DNA of 18,137 nucleotides from the NCBI GenBank assembly GCA_947629615.1, contig CANRER010000010.1:1-18137 (forward strand), written 5' to 3'. Positions 6,704 through 13,587 of this stretch are shown here, piece by piece. The notes beneath the pieces were generated by a model. That model worked only from the letters and a program-made list of their open reading frames with translations. It was not told the origin of the DNA and ran no database searches. Position 1 is the stretch's first letter. The number at the start of each line of letters is the position of its first letter. Source of the DNA: an uncultured Clostridia bacterium (GTDB lineage: Bacteria; Bacillota; Clostridia; UMGS1883). The translations under genes were made by a program, and so were the position numbers.

Positions 6704-8077
6704 CTACATGGATTTATGTTTTTTTACGTCCTCGCCGTCTGGCGGAAGCGACCGCATAAACCACAGCAGCAGCGGCACCGAGGTGACAAACAGCAGCGCG
6801 TCGGCGACGGGCTGGGAAATCTGTATGCCGAACAGGCCCCAAAGCCGCGACAGCAGCAGTATGGTCGGTATGAAGTAAAGCCCGCTGCGAAGCACCGCCG
6901 TGGCGGACGCCAGCAGGTTATAGCCGCAGCTTTGGAACATCATGTTCGAGCAGACGGCTATGGGCTGAAGCAGCAGCGCGGCGCTCTGCCATTTCAGCGC
7001 GTAGGCCCCTATTTTCGTAACCTCGGGGTCGTCGCGGAAAAGCGCGACGATGGGTTCGGTATGGAAGAACATCACCGCCCCGGCAATCACCATCAGGGCC
7101 TCGGAGGCGAGGGCGGTGAACCAAAAGGCCTTTTTAACGCGGGAATACTTTTTCGCGCCGTAATTGAACGAGCTGACGGGCTGAAAGCCCTGCCCCAGCC
7201 CAAGCCCCACGGCGAAGGCGAAAAAGTTCACCCTGCCGACGATGCTCATGGCCGAGATAGCCGCGTCGCCGAAGGGCTTGGCCTGCCGGTTGAGCGCCAT
7301 CGTCGATATGCTGCTAAGCCCCTGCCTGAGCAGGCTCGGGAAGCCGGTGGCGCATATATTGCCCACCATCGACGGCGTAAACGAGGCGTTTTTTATGGAA
7401 AGCTTCGACTGCGCGCCGCCCTTTAGGTATATTGTTAAAAGGATAAAAAACGAAATCGTCTGGGAAAGAGCCGTGGAAATCCCGGCCCCCGCCGTACCCA
7501 GCTTGAAGCCGAAAATCAGTATCATATCGCCGAAAATATTCAGTATTCCGCCCGAAACAAGGCCTATCATCGCGCGGGAGGCCAGCCCCTCGTAGCGCAG
7601 CAGATTGTTCAGCGCGAAGCTGCCCGTCATGAAGGGGCCCGCCAGCAGAATGAAAATCCCGTAATCCCGCGCGTAGGGCAGTATCGTCGGCGTGCTGCCC
7701 AGAAGGCGCATCAGCGGGTTTATGAACGCGAGCCCGACCGCGCCTATCGCCGCGCCGGAAAACAGCGCCAAAAAGAACCCTGTCGAGGCCGCGCGGGAGG
7801 CCTCGTCCACCATGTCGGCCCCGAGCCTGCGCGAAACAATGCTGCCGCTGCCGTGGCCGAACATGAAGCCGAAGGCCTGAAGTATGGCCATCAGGCCGAA
7901 AACCACGCCGGCGGCCCCGCTCGCGCTGTTGCCGAGCTTGCCGACAAAAAAGGTGTCGGCCATGTTGTAGATGTTTGTCACAAGCATACTTATCATCGTG
8001 GGTATGCCCAGCTTCGTCACCAAAACGGGGATGGGCGTTTCCGTCATTTTTTTGTAGCGAGCTTCGTTTTCCGCCAT
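6704..8077 (-). CDS. MATE family efflux transporter
   Basis: A 457-residue inner-membrane protein with about twelve hydrophobic segments in two repeats, typical of multidrug/toxin extrusion antiporters driven by Na+ or H+. Family marks include the N-terminal MTETPIPVLVTKLGIPTMIS and NIYNMADTFFVGKLG, and FAFAVGLGLGQGFQPVSSFN with NYGAKKYSRVKKAF in the second half. The type resembles the Clostridium/Bacteroides NorM-DinF relatives; the substrate cannot be told. The ATG at 8077 is preferred to in-frame GTG/TTG codons 9-12 nt upstream because GGTGA is correctly spaced. It is monocistronic, with a TTGACA promoter preceded by a 25-bp perfect palindrome that may be its operator. Confidence 0.93.
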   Translation of the reverse strand: MAENEARYKKMTETPIPVLVTKLGIPTMISMLVTNIYNMADTFFVGKLGNSASGAAGVVFGLMAILQAFGFMFGHGSGSIVSRRLGADMVDEASRAASTGFFLALFSGAAIGAVGLAFINPLMRLLGSTPTILPYARDYGIFILLAGPFMTGSFALNNLLRYEGLASRAMIGLVSGGILNIFGDMILIFGFKLGTAGAGISTALSQTISFFILLTIYLKGGAQSKLSIKNASFTPSMVGNICATGFPSLLRQGLSSISTMALNRQAKPFGDAAISAMSIVGRVNFFAFAVGLGLGQGFQPVSSFNYGAKKYSRVKKAFWFTALASEALMVIAGAVMFFHTEPIVALFRDDPEVTKIGAYALKWQSAALLLQPIAVCSNMMFQSCGYNLLASATAVLRSGLYFIPTILLLSRLWGLFGIQISQPVADALLFVTSVPLLLWFMRSLPPDGEDVKKHKSM

Positions 8078-8110
8078 AAAATTCACCAATTCTCAAAAAT
8101 TAATATATTT

Positions 8111-8139
8111 ATTTTATCACATTTGAGCGAAAATGTCAA
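8111..8139 (-). promoter_or_regulatory. MATE gene promoter
   Basis: On the minus strand TTGACA (8139-8134), a 17-bp spacer and TAAAAT (8116-8111) form a near-consensus promoter about 35 nt upstream of the ATG at 8077. Confidence 0.72.
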
Positions 8140-8145
8140 ACCGAG

Positions 8146-8170
8146 CTTTTTGTGCAGTCTGCACAAAAAG
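8146..8170. promoter_or_regulatory. 25-bp perfect palindrome, putative operator
   Basis: The 12-nt arms CTTTTTGTGCAG and CTGCACAAAAAG are exact complements around a single T. It sits 6 bp upstream of the MATE -35 and about 50 bp upstream of the tRNA-Arg -35. A further TTGTGCA half-site lies at 8183-8189. No T-run follows on either strand, so it is not a typical terminator. The position suits an activator or repressor of the MATE gene. The cognate regulator is not in the window. Confidence 0.6.
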
Positions 8171-8219
8171 ACATATCAAAACTTGTGCATTTTTTCAGAG
8201 CATTTTGGCCAAAAAACAT

Positions 8220-8248
8220 TTGCAATTTAGGGGGCGCTGTGCTATAAT
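8220..8248 (+). promoter_or_regulatory. tRNA-Arg promoter
   Basis: TTGCAA (8220-8225), a 17-bp spacer and TATAAT (8243-8248) lie 18 nt before the mature tRNA 5' end. A 12-bp palindrome TTTTGGCCAAAA (8203-8214) sits immediately upstream; its meaning is unknown. Confidence 0.75.
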
Positions 8249-8266
8249 TATCATTGTTGAAAAAAT

Positions 8267-8343
8267 GTGCTTGTAGCTCAGTTGGATAGAGTATTTGGCT
8301 ACGAACCAAAGGGTCGGGGGTTCGAATCCCTCCAAGCACGCCA
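8267..8343 (+). tRNA. tRNA-Arg (anticodon ACG), CCA encoded
   Basis: A full cloverleaf of 77 nt. The acceptor GTGCTTG pairs with CAAGCAC, discriminator G and encoded CCA follow, the D arm is AGCTCAGTTGGATAGAG, the anticodon stem is TTTGG/CCAAA with loop CTACGAA, and the T arm is TCGGGGGTTCGAATCCCTCC. Anticodon ACG, normally edited to ICG by TadA, reads CGU/CGC/CGA. This fits the CGC-rich arginine codons of neighbouring genes. Confidence 0.96.
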
Positions 8344-8346
8344 TTG

Positions 8347-8375
8347 GGTAGTATCTTCGCGGATACTACCTTTTT
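8347..8375 (+). terminator. tRNA-Arg terminator
   Basis: A 9-bp stem GGTAGTATC/GATACTACC with loop TTCGCG is followed by TTTTT, three nt after the tRNA CCA end. Confidence 0.85.
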
Positions 8376-8408
8376 ATCTCTTAGCTCTGTTTCAAGGAGG
8401 GGCGGCAA

Positions 8409-9368
8409 ATGGCGGTTTTTCGGCTTTCGCGGGAAACGGTTCCCGTGAGCGTTAAATTTATAAATGAATATATGCCCGAGGCGCACGGCGAATACGTGAA
8501 GGTCTACCTTTACGGCCTGTACGCGGCCTGCGCGGGCGTGGAGGCCGACAACGCCGCCATCGCGAAGCTGCTGCGCGTGCTTGTGGCCGACGTTGAGAAC
8601 GCGTGGAAATACTGGAGCGAAAAGGGCCTTGTGCGCCTCGGCGACGGCGCGGTGGACTTTGTTTTCCCAAGCGAGGAGGCCCCCGCCCCCCGGCCCGAGC
8701 CCGAGCAACCCCCCGCCGAGGACAGGCCCCCGCACGTGAGCGCGGCGGAGGTCGCCCGCGCGCTGGAGATGAATCCCGCCATGAAGGACACCATCTCCAT
8801 GGCCGAGCAAATGCTTGAAAAGCCGCTCTCCTCGCGGGAAATAACCGCTATATACAACCTTATGGACTGGTACGGCATGGATTCGGCATTGGTGCTGATG
8901 CTGCTCGAATACTGCATTTCGCAGGGGAAAAGGAATTTTTCCTACATCGAAAAAACGGCTCAGGGCTGGAACCGCGACGGCATAACCGACATAAAGAGCG
9001 CCGAGGCCGTGATAAAGCGCGCCACCGACGAAAAACGCTTTCAGGGCCGATGCAGGAAGATATTCGGGCTTGAGCGGGCGTTCACCGCGTCGGAGCTGAA
9101 ATATCTGAACTCGTGGCGCTCCGAGCTGGGCTTTTCGCCCGAGATGGTGTCGCGGGCCTACGACATAACCGTGAACAACACCGGCAAGCTGGCCTTCGCC
9201 TATATGAACAGGATACTGCAAAGCTGGCACGAAAAGGGCGTCCGCCGCCCGGCCGACATAAAGGAAAAGGACGCCCGCCCGTCGCAGGCCGCGCGTTCCA
9301 GCGGCAAGATGGACGAACAGGCCCTTATCGAGATGAGGCGCCGCCTCGGCGCGGAGGATAAGCCCTGA
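8409..9368 (+). CDS. DnaD-domain replication/primosome protein (two DnaD domains)
   Basis: A 319-residue protein of the DnaD/DnaB family that helps load the replicative helicase in Firmicutes. Residues about 1-85 look like a winged-helix domain. A Pro/Glu-rich linker follows (about 90-108, APAPRPEPEQPPAEDRPP), then two DnaD-type helical domains, roughly 125-190 and 205-285. Each domain ends in a Tyr-to-Trp motif followed by a Gly: YIEKTAQGWNRDGI and YMNRILQSWHEKGV. Two such domains make it resemble B. subtilis DnaB more than DnaD, but family members are usually just called DnaD. AAGGAGGGG precedes the ATG. The next gene, 25 nt downstream, is a DnaC/DnaI-type loader, which supports the role. 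Confidence 0.88.
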   Translation: MAVFRLSRETVPVSVKFINEYMPEAHGEYVKVYLYGLYAACAGVEADNAAIAKLLRVLVADVENAWKYWSEKGLVRLGDGAVDFVFPSEEAPAPRPEPEQPPAEDRPPHVSAAEVARALEMNPAMKDTISMAEQMLEKPLSSREITAIYNLMDWYGMDSALVLMLLEYCISQGKRNFSYIEKTAQGWNRDGITDIKSAEAVIKRATDEKRFQGRCRKIFGLERAFTASELKYLNSWRSELGFSPEMVSRAYDITVNNTGKLAFAYMNRILQSWHEKGVRRPADIKEKDARPSQAARSSGKMDEQALIEMRRRLGAEDKP

Positions 9369-9393
9369 CCCCTATTGATTGGAGGGAACCGAT

Positions 9394-10380
9394 ATGATAA
9401 GCATAGCCTCTCGCGTGAGCGAGATAATAGAAGCAAGGGAGCAGCTTAAAAAGGCCGAGCTGGAACGCCGCCGCGCCGAGGTTTTCGCTCGGCTGCCGCG
9501 CGTGAGGGAGATAGAGCGCCGGCTCGACGCGACCGGCCTGAGCCTTATCAACAGCGTGCTTGACGGCTCGTGCGAGCCCGAGGAGGCCGTGCGGCGGATT
9601 ATGGCGGAAAACCGCGCCGCGAACGCCGAAAGGCTCCGCCTGCTCCGTGAAAACGGCTACGATGAGGATTACATAGAGCCCCGCGTCGTGTGTGAAAAAT
9701 GCGGCGACAAGGGCTACGTCCGTGGGAGCGTCTGCTCGTGCGTCCAGGCCGAGCTGAACAAAAGGCTGCTTTCCGACGCGAACCTTTCCGAAAAGCTCTC
9801 CGGCCAGACCTTTGAAAGCTTCCGCTTCGACTGCTACAGCGACGAGCCCGACCCGAATTTCGGCTTTTCGCCGCTGAAGAACATAAAATCCGTCTACGCG
9901 CTCTGCCTCGACTTTGCCGAAAACTTCCGCTCGACCGACAAAAATCTGTTTTTCACCGGCGGCTGCGGCCTCGGCAAAACCTTCCTTTCCTCGGCCATAG
10001 TCAACCGCCTCGCGGCCGAGGGCGAGGACGTGCTGTATATCAGCGCAAACTCGCTGTTCCCCATTTTGGAGGCGCTGCACTTCAACCGCGAAACCTCCGA
10101 CGAAAACCGCTATCTTGTCAGCCACGCGGACGACTGCGCCCTGCTCGTTCTCGACGACCTCGGCGCGGAGTTCGTTACCCCGTTCACAACGGCGGAGCTG
10201 TTCAGAATAATCAACGACCGGCTGTTAAATAACAGAAAAACGATAATCTCCACAAACTTAAGCCTCGACGAGATGAGGGACCGCTACTCCGAGCGGATAT
10301 GCTCGCGCATAACGGGCGGCTACGAGATAGTCGGCTTCTTCGGCGAGGACATACGCAAAAAGCTTAAAATGGAAGGATGA
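9394..10380 (+). CDS. DnaC/DnaI-like ATP-binding helicase loader
   Basis: A 328-residue AAA+ ATPase of the DnaC/IstB class, expected to load the replicative helicase onto DNA together with the preceding DnaD-type protein. The N-terminal half is a charged helical domain, then a four-cysteine zinc-binding motif at Cys100, 103, 114 and 116 (CEKCGDKGYVRGSVCSC). The ATPase follows with Walker A GGCGLGKT (189-196), Walker B LLVLDDLGAE (250-259), sensor-1-like IISTNL and an arginine-finger-like RYSERICSRI near 298-307. GGAGGG seven nt upstream selects the ATG at 9394 over an in-frame TTG at 9379. IstB transposition helpers share the ATPase, but no transposase is nearby and the zinc motif and DnaD neighbour fit a housekeeping loader. 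Confidence 0.9.
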   Translation: MISIASRVSEIIEAREQLKKAELERRRAEVFARLPRVREIERRLDATGLSLINSVLDGSCEPEEAVRRIMAENRAANAERLRLLRENGYDEDYIEPRVVCEKCGDKGYVRGSVCSCVQAELNKRLLSDANLSEKLSGQTFESFRFDCYSDEPDPNFGFSPLKNIKSVYALCLDFAENFRSTDKNLFFTGGCGLGKTFLSSAIVNRLAAEGEDVLYISANSLFPILEALHFNRETSDENRYLVSHADDCALLVLDDLGAEFVTPFTTAELFRIINDRLLNNRKTIISTNLSLDEMRDRYSERICSRITGGYEIVGFFGEDIRKKLKMEG

Positions 10381-10685
10381 TAACCTTGACGGAAAAATTC
10401 CGCTGTCATATAGACCGCCTGAACGAGATAATCGGCCTGTTCAAGACCGACGCGAAGGCCGCCTCGGACGCGCTCGAGGACGAAAAGCTCGCCCTTGACG
10501 CCGCCTCGCGCGAGGAGGGGCTGCTCGGCGCGGCGGCCTACAACGCCCTCGCCACGATACGCACCTCGCCCGAGCAGGAGCGCCCCGTCGGTCAGCTGAT
10601 CGAGGCCATCGCCGAAGCGGCGGCCGAGCTGACGGCGATAATGGATTACGTGAGTGAAAGCGAAAAAGAAGAAAAAGAAGTTTGA
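10377..10685 (+). CDS. Small helical hypothetical protein, coupled to the helicase loader
   Basis: A 102-residue, acidic, Ala/Glu-rich protein that I do not recognise. It looks almost wholly helical, with probable coiled-coil stretches near residues 10-45 and 70-100, and ends in a charged tail SESEKEEKEV. There is no membrane segment. The ATG at 10377 overlaps the loader's stop (ATGA). The GGAAGG site immediately before it is better spaced for a TTG at 10386, so the start may be three codons later. The overlap implies translational coupling to the primosome genes. Spacing before the rpsO promoter is only about 20 nt. Confidence 0.65.
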   Translation: MITLTEKFRCHIDRLNEIIGLFKTDAKAASDALEDEKLALDAASREEGLLGAAAYNALATIRTSPEQERPVGQLIEAIAEAAAELTAIMDYVSESEKEEKEV

Positions 10686-10703
10686 AAATTTCCGAAAAAA
10701 TTC

Positions 10704-10732
10704 TTGACAAGCCAAGGGTTTGATGTTATACT
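10704..10732 (+). promoter_or_regulatory. rpsO(-pnp) promoter
   Basis: TTGACA (10704-10709), a 17-bp spacer and TATACT (10727-10732) form a near-perfect sigma-A promoter. The predicted transcript begins near 10739, giving a leader of about 94 nt. Confidence 0.85.
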
Positions 10733-10755
10733 GCTATGTGGTATATTATCCCGCA

Positions 10756-10801
10756 GCTGAGGCCCCGGACGCTCCGACCTCCGCCTCGGCCGCGAGGAGG
10801 T
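10756..10801 (+). promoter_or_regulatory. Structured rpsO leader, probable S15 autoregulatory element
   Basis: Two overlapping folds compete. GCTGAGGC (10756-10763) can pair with GCCTCGGC (10783-10790), enclosing CGGA-CGC-TCCG. Alternatively CCTCG (10784-10788) pairs with CGAGG (10793-10797) around GCCG, extended by ACCT/AGGT (10777-10780 with 10798-10801). Ribosomal protein S15 represses its own mRNA through leader structures in several bacteria. The match here is by position and foldability, not by a recognised covariance model. Confidence 0.5.
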
Positions 10802-10832
10802 TGTGCCGAATATATAAGGAGGTGCATTTTTA

Positions 10833-11096
10833 ATGCAGAAGGACAGAAAACAGGAAATCATCGCGACCTATGCCCTGCACGAGGGTGATACCGGCTCGCC
10901 CGAGGTTCAGATAGCTCTCCTCACCGAGAGAATAAACCACCTCAACGAGCATTTGAAGATCTACAAAAAGGATCACCACTCCCGCCGCGGGCTTCTTAAG
11001 ATGGTCGGCCAGCGCCGCGGCCTGCTCAACTATCTCACGCGCTTGGACGTAAACCGTTACCGCGCAATAGTTGAAAAGCTCGGCCTGAGAAAGTAA
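10833..11096 (+). CDS. rpsO: 30S ribosomal protein S15
   Basis: An 87-residue protein matching S15 along its full length. It binds the central domain of 16S rRNA during 30S assembly. Diagnostic stretches are GDTGSPEVQIALLTERINHL (residues about 18-37), HLKIYKKDHHSRRGLLKMVG and RRGLLNYL, with the C-terminal RYRAIVEKLGLRK. AAGGAGGTG lies 8 nt before the ATG. It is followed by pnp, the rpsO-pnp order conserved from Bacillus to E. coli. Confidence 0.98.
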   Translation: MQKDRKQEIIATYALHEGDTGSPEVQIALLTERINHLNEHLKIYKKDHHSRRGLLKMVGQRRGLLNYLTRLDVNRYRAIVEKLGLRK

Positions 11097-11103
11097 ACGA
11101 TGA

Positions 11104-11151
11104 AAGGCAGAGTGTGAGTTTTCTCTTGCGCTCTGCCTTCCTATTTCTTTT
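11104..11151 (+). terminator. Hairpin after rpsO (terminator or attenuator before pnp)
   Basis: The stem AAGGCAGAGTGTGAG/CTTGCGCTCTGCCTT is 15 bp with several G-U pairs and loop TTTTCT (11104-11139). The trailing sequence is only moderately T-rich (CCTATTTCTTTT). I see no good promoter between here and pnp, so read-through is likely and the hairpin would set the rpsO:pnp ratio. Confidence 0.6.
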
Positions 11152-11198
11152 CGCCTTGCCCTTCGCCCGAAAACCCTTCCGCGAAGGCGGCGGAGCGG

Positions 11199-11238
11199 CA
11201 CTTTGAAAAGGAACGGCGCGCCGTCTTTTTTCAAAGTG
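11199..11238 (+). repeat. 40-nt inverted repeat in the pnp leader
   Basis: The two 20-nt arms begin CACTTTGAAAA and end TTTTCAAAGTG and meet at the palindrome ACGGCGCGCCGT. Seventeen of 20 positions pair by Watson-Crick rules, two more as G-U, and one is an A-C mismatch. No T-run follows. In E. coli the pnp leader stem-loop is cut by RNase III and controls PNPase autoregulation. Whether this hairpin works in that way is inference. Confidence 0.6.
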
Positions 11239-11287
11239 AACTCTTGCCTCCCGCGCGGAACGAAAAAATTATATGGAGGTATTTTTA

Positions 11288-13393
11288 ATGTACAAAGTTT
11301 ACGAAACCGAGTTTTGCGGCAGAAAGCTTGTCGTTGAAACCGGCAAAACCGCCCAGCTCGCCGGCGGTGCCTGCCTTGTGCGCTACGGCGACACCGTGGT
11401 TCACGCCACGGCCACCGCGTCGGCCAAGCCCCGCGACGGAATAGACTTCTTCCCCCTTTCCGTCGATTTCGAGGAAAAGCTTTACTCCGTCGGCAGAATA
11501 CCCGGCAGCTACCTGCGCCGCGAGGGCCGTCCCTCCGAGAAGGCCATTCTGGCCTCCCGCTGCATCGACCGCCCCATCAGGCCCCTTTTCCCGAAGGATC
11601 TGCGCAACGACGTGGCCGTTGTGGCCACCGTGATGAGCGTCGATCAGGATAACGACCCCGTTATTACCGCCATGATAGGCGCGTCCATCGCCATATCCAT
11701 ATCCAATATTCCCTTCAGAGGCCCCATCGCCGGCGCGACCGTCGGCCTTGTGGACGGCGAGGTGGTTGTGAACCCCAATCGGGAGCAGCGTTCGAGGAGC
11801 GAAATGTTCCTCACCATCGCCGGCACCGCCGAAAAGGTGAACATGATAGAGGCCGGCGCCAACGAAGTCCCCGAGGATAAAATCTTCGAGGGAATTATGG
11901 CCGCCCACGCCGAAATAAAGAAGATATGCGAGTTTATCAAGGGCATCAGCGACGAGATAGGCAAGCCCAAGTTTGAATACGAGTCCATGATAGTTCCCGA
12001 GGAGCTTTACGAGGACGTTAAGGCCATCGCCATCGACAAGGTGCGCTTCGCCCTCGATACCGACGACAAAAACGTCCGCGAGGAAAACCTCAAGGAGGTA
12101 TACTCCTTCGTTTACGACGCTCTCGGCGAGAAGTATCCCGATATGGAGCCCCAGATAGACGAGGCCATATACAAGTTGCAAAAGTTTGTTGTCCGTCGCT
12201 GGATACTCGACGAGGGCAAGCGCGTGGACGGCCGTGGCCTCGGCGACATACGGCCCCTTTCGGCCGAGGTCGGCGTTCTTCCCCGCACCCACGGCAGCGG
12301 CCTCTTCACCCGCGGCCAGACGCAGGTGCTGACGACCGTCACCCTCGGAACGATTTCCGACGCGCAGCTCCTCGACGGCATCGACGAGGAGGAAACCAAA
12401 CGCTATATGCACCAGTATAACTTCCCCTCCTACTCCGTCGGCGAAACCCGTCCCAGCCGCGGCCCGGGCCGCCGCGAGATAGGCCACGGCGCACTGGCCG
12501 AAAAGGCCCTCGTGCCGGTAATTCCCTCGGTCGAGGAGTTCCCCTACGCTCTGCGCCTTGTGTCCGAGGTGCTTTCCTCCAACGGCTCCACCTCGCAGGG
12601 CAGCATCTGCGGCAGCACCCTCGCCCTCATGGACGCCGGTGTGCCGATAAAGGCTCCCGTGGCGGGCATATCCTGCGGTCTTGTGACCGAGGGCGACCGC
12701 TATATCACCATGGTCGATATTCAGGGCCTTGAGGACTTCTTCGGCGATATGGACTTCAAGGTCGCCGGCACAAAGAAGGGCGTTACCGCCATTCAGGTGG
12801 ACATCAAGATTGACGGCCTTGACCCCGAGATAATCCGCGAGGCCCTCGCAAAAACGCGCGAGGCCCGCTTCAAGATACTCGACGAATGTATGCTTCCCTG
12901 CATATCCGAGCCCCGCGCCGAGCTCAGCAAGTACGCCCCGAAGATTATTTCCACCCAGATCGACCCCGAGAAGATCAGCGACGTTATCGGCAAGGGCGGC
13001 AAAATCATTCAGCGCATCACCGCCGAAACCGGCGTCAAAATCGACATCGAGGACGACGGCATGGTATACTTCGCCACCACCGACGCCGACGCCGCCCAGC
13101 GCGCCCTCAAGATTGTCCGCGGCATAGCCGGCGACATCAATATCGGCGACACGTTCAACGCCACCGTTACCCGCCTTATGGATTTCGGCTGCTTTGTGGA
13201 ATACCTTCCCGGCAAGGAGGGCTTGGTTCATATCTCCAAGCTCGACCTCAAGCGCGTGGATAAGGTCAGCGACGTGGTTTCCGTCGGCGACGAGATTGTC
13301 GTTAAGCTCGTGGAGGTTGACCGCATGGGCCGCTATAACTTCTCCCGCAAGGACGCCCTGCTCGACGCGGCCAAGGAAGCCGAGAATAAATAA
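11288..13393 (+). CDS. pnp: Polyribonucleotide nucleotidyltransferase (PNPase)
   Basis: A 701-residue 3'-to-5' phosphorolytic exoribonuclease active in mRNA decay. Domain order is standard: a first RNase PH domain (about 5-210, with GRIPGSYLRREGRPSEKAIL), a helical linker, a second RNase PH domain (about 300-530, with FTRGQTQVL, RREIGHGALAEKAL and SSNGSTSQGSICG), a KH domain (about 555-610, VIGKGGKIIQRI) and an S1 domain (about 620-690, FGCFVEYLPGKEGLVHISKL). It ends soon after S1 with a very short tail. An in-frame ATG at 11273 exists but overlaps the GGAGG site that serves the ATG at 11288. It follows rpsO as in many bacteria. Confidence 0.98.
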   Translation: MYKVYETEFCGRKLVVETGKTAQLAGGACLVRYGDTVVHATATASAKPRDGIDFFPLSVDFEEKLYSVGRIPGSYLRREGRPSEKAILASRCIDRPIRPLFPKDLRNDVAVVATVMSVDQDNDPVITAMIGASIAISISNIPFRGPIAGATVGLVDGEVVVNPNREQRSRSEMFLTIAGTAEKVNMIEAGANEVPEDKIFEGIMAAHAEIKKICEFIKGISDEIGKPKFEYESMIVPEELYEDVKAIAIDKVRFALDTDDKNVREENLKEVYSFVYDALGEKYPDMEPQIDEAIYKLQKFVVRRWILDEGKRVDGRGLGDIRPLSAEVGVLPRTHGSGLFTRGQTQVLTTVTLGTISDAQLLDGIDEEETKRYMHQYNFPSYSVGETRPSRGPGRREIGHGALAEKALVPVIPSVEEFPYALRLVSEVLSSNGSTSQGSICGSTLALMDAGVPIKAPVAGISCGLVTEGDRYITMVDIQGLEDFFGDMDFKVAGTKKGVTAIQVDIKIDGLDPEIIREALAKTREARFKILDECMLPCISEPRAELSKYAPKIISTQIDPEKISDVIGKGGKIIQRITAETGVKIDIEDDGMVYFATTDADAAQRALKIVRGIAGDINIGDTFNATVTRLMDFGCFVEYLPGKEGLVHISKLDLKRVDKVSDVVSVGDEIVVKLVEVDRMGRYNFSRKDALLDAAKEAENK

Positions 13394-13453
13394 ATCCCGG
13401 GCGATACGCTCCGCCCGCCCGCGCGATGCGCGGCAAAAGCTCGTATACACGCA

Positions 13454-13480
13454 GAAATCCGCTCGCTTCGAGCGGATTTC
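13454..13480 (+). terminator. pnp terminator
   Basis: A perfect 12-bp stem GAAATCCGCTCG/CGAGCGGATTTC with loop CTT is followed by TTTCGTTAATTCTTT. A smaller GC hairpin, CCGCGC-GAT-GCGCGG, lies upstream, between the pnp stop and this stem. Confidence 0.8.
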
Positions 13481-13520
13481 TTTCGTTAATTCTTTCAGCC
13501 GCGCGTGTCCCCGCGCAATA

Positions 13521-13555
13521 CAAAAACAGCCCCCGCGAGGGGGGTGCCGTTTTTG
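13521..13555 (-). terminator. tRNA-Ala terminator
   Basis: On the minus strand a GC-rich stem with CCCCC paired to GGGGG around a short loop is flanked by CAAAAAC and GTTTTTG and followed by a T-rich tail. It begins about 33 nt beyond the tRNA 3' end. The flanking symmetry would also let it act on the plus strand as a back-up for pnp. Confidence 0.65.
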
Positions 13556-13587
13556 AATCAAAGAAAGGAAGTTTTGCGTCAAAACGC

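Noticed and set aside
8136..9230. 364-codon minus-strand frame across tRNA-Arg and the dnaD-like gene
   Set aside because: It runs through a certain tRNA gene and terminator and opposes a recognisable protein.
9394..10380. IstB-type insertion sequence helper
   Set aside because: The ATPase is related, but no transposase or terminal inverted repeats are near; the zinc motif and DnaD-like neighbour indicate a primosome loader.
11285..13582. Long open frame (765 codons) on the minus strand opposite pnp
   Set aside because: It is the complement of a certain PNPase gene; GC-rich codons leave few antisense stops. Its translation is low-complexity (Gly/Ala/Val/His-rich) and matches no family.
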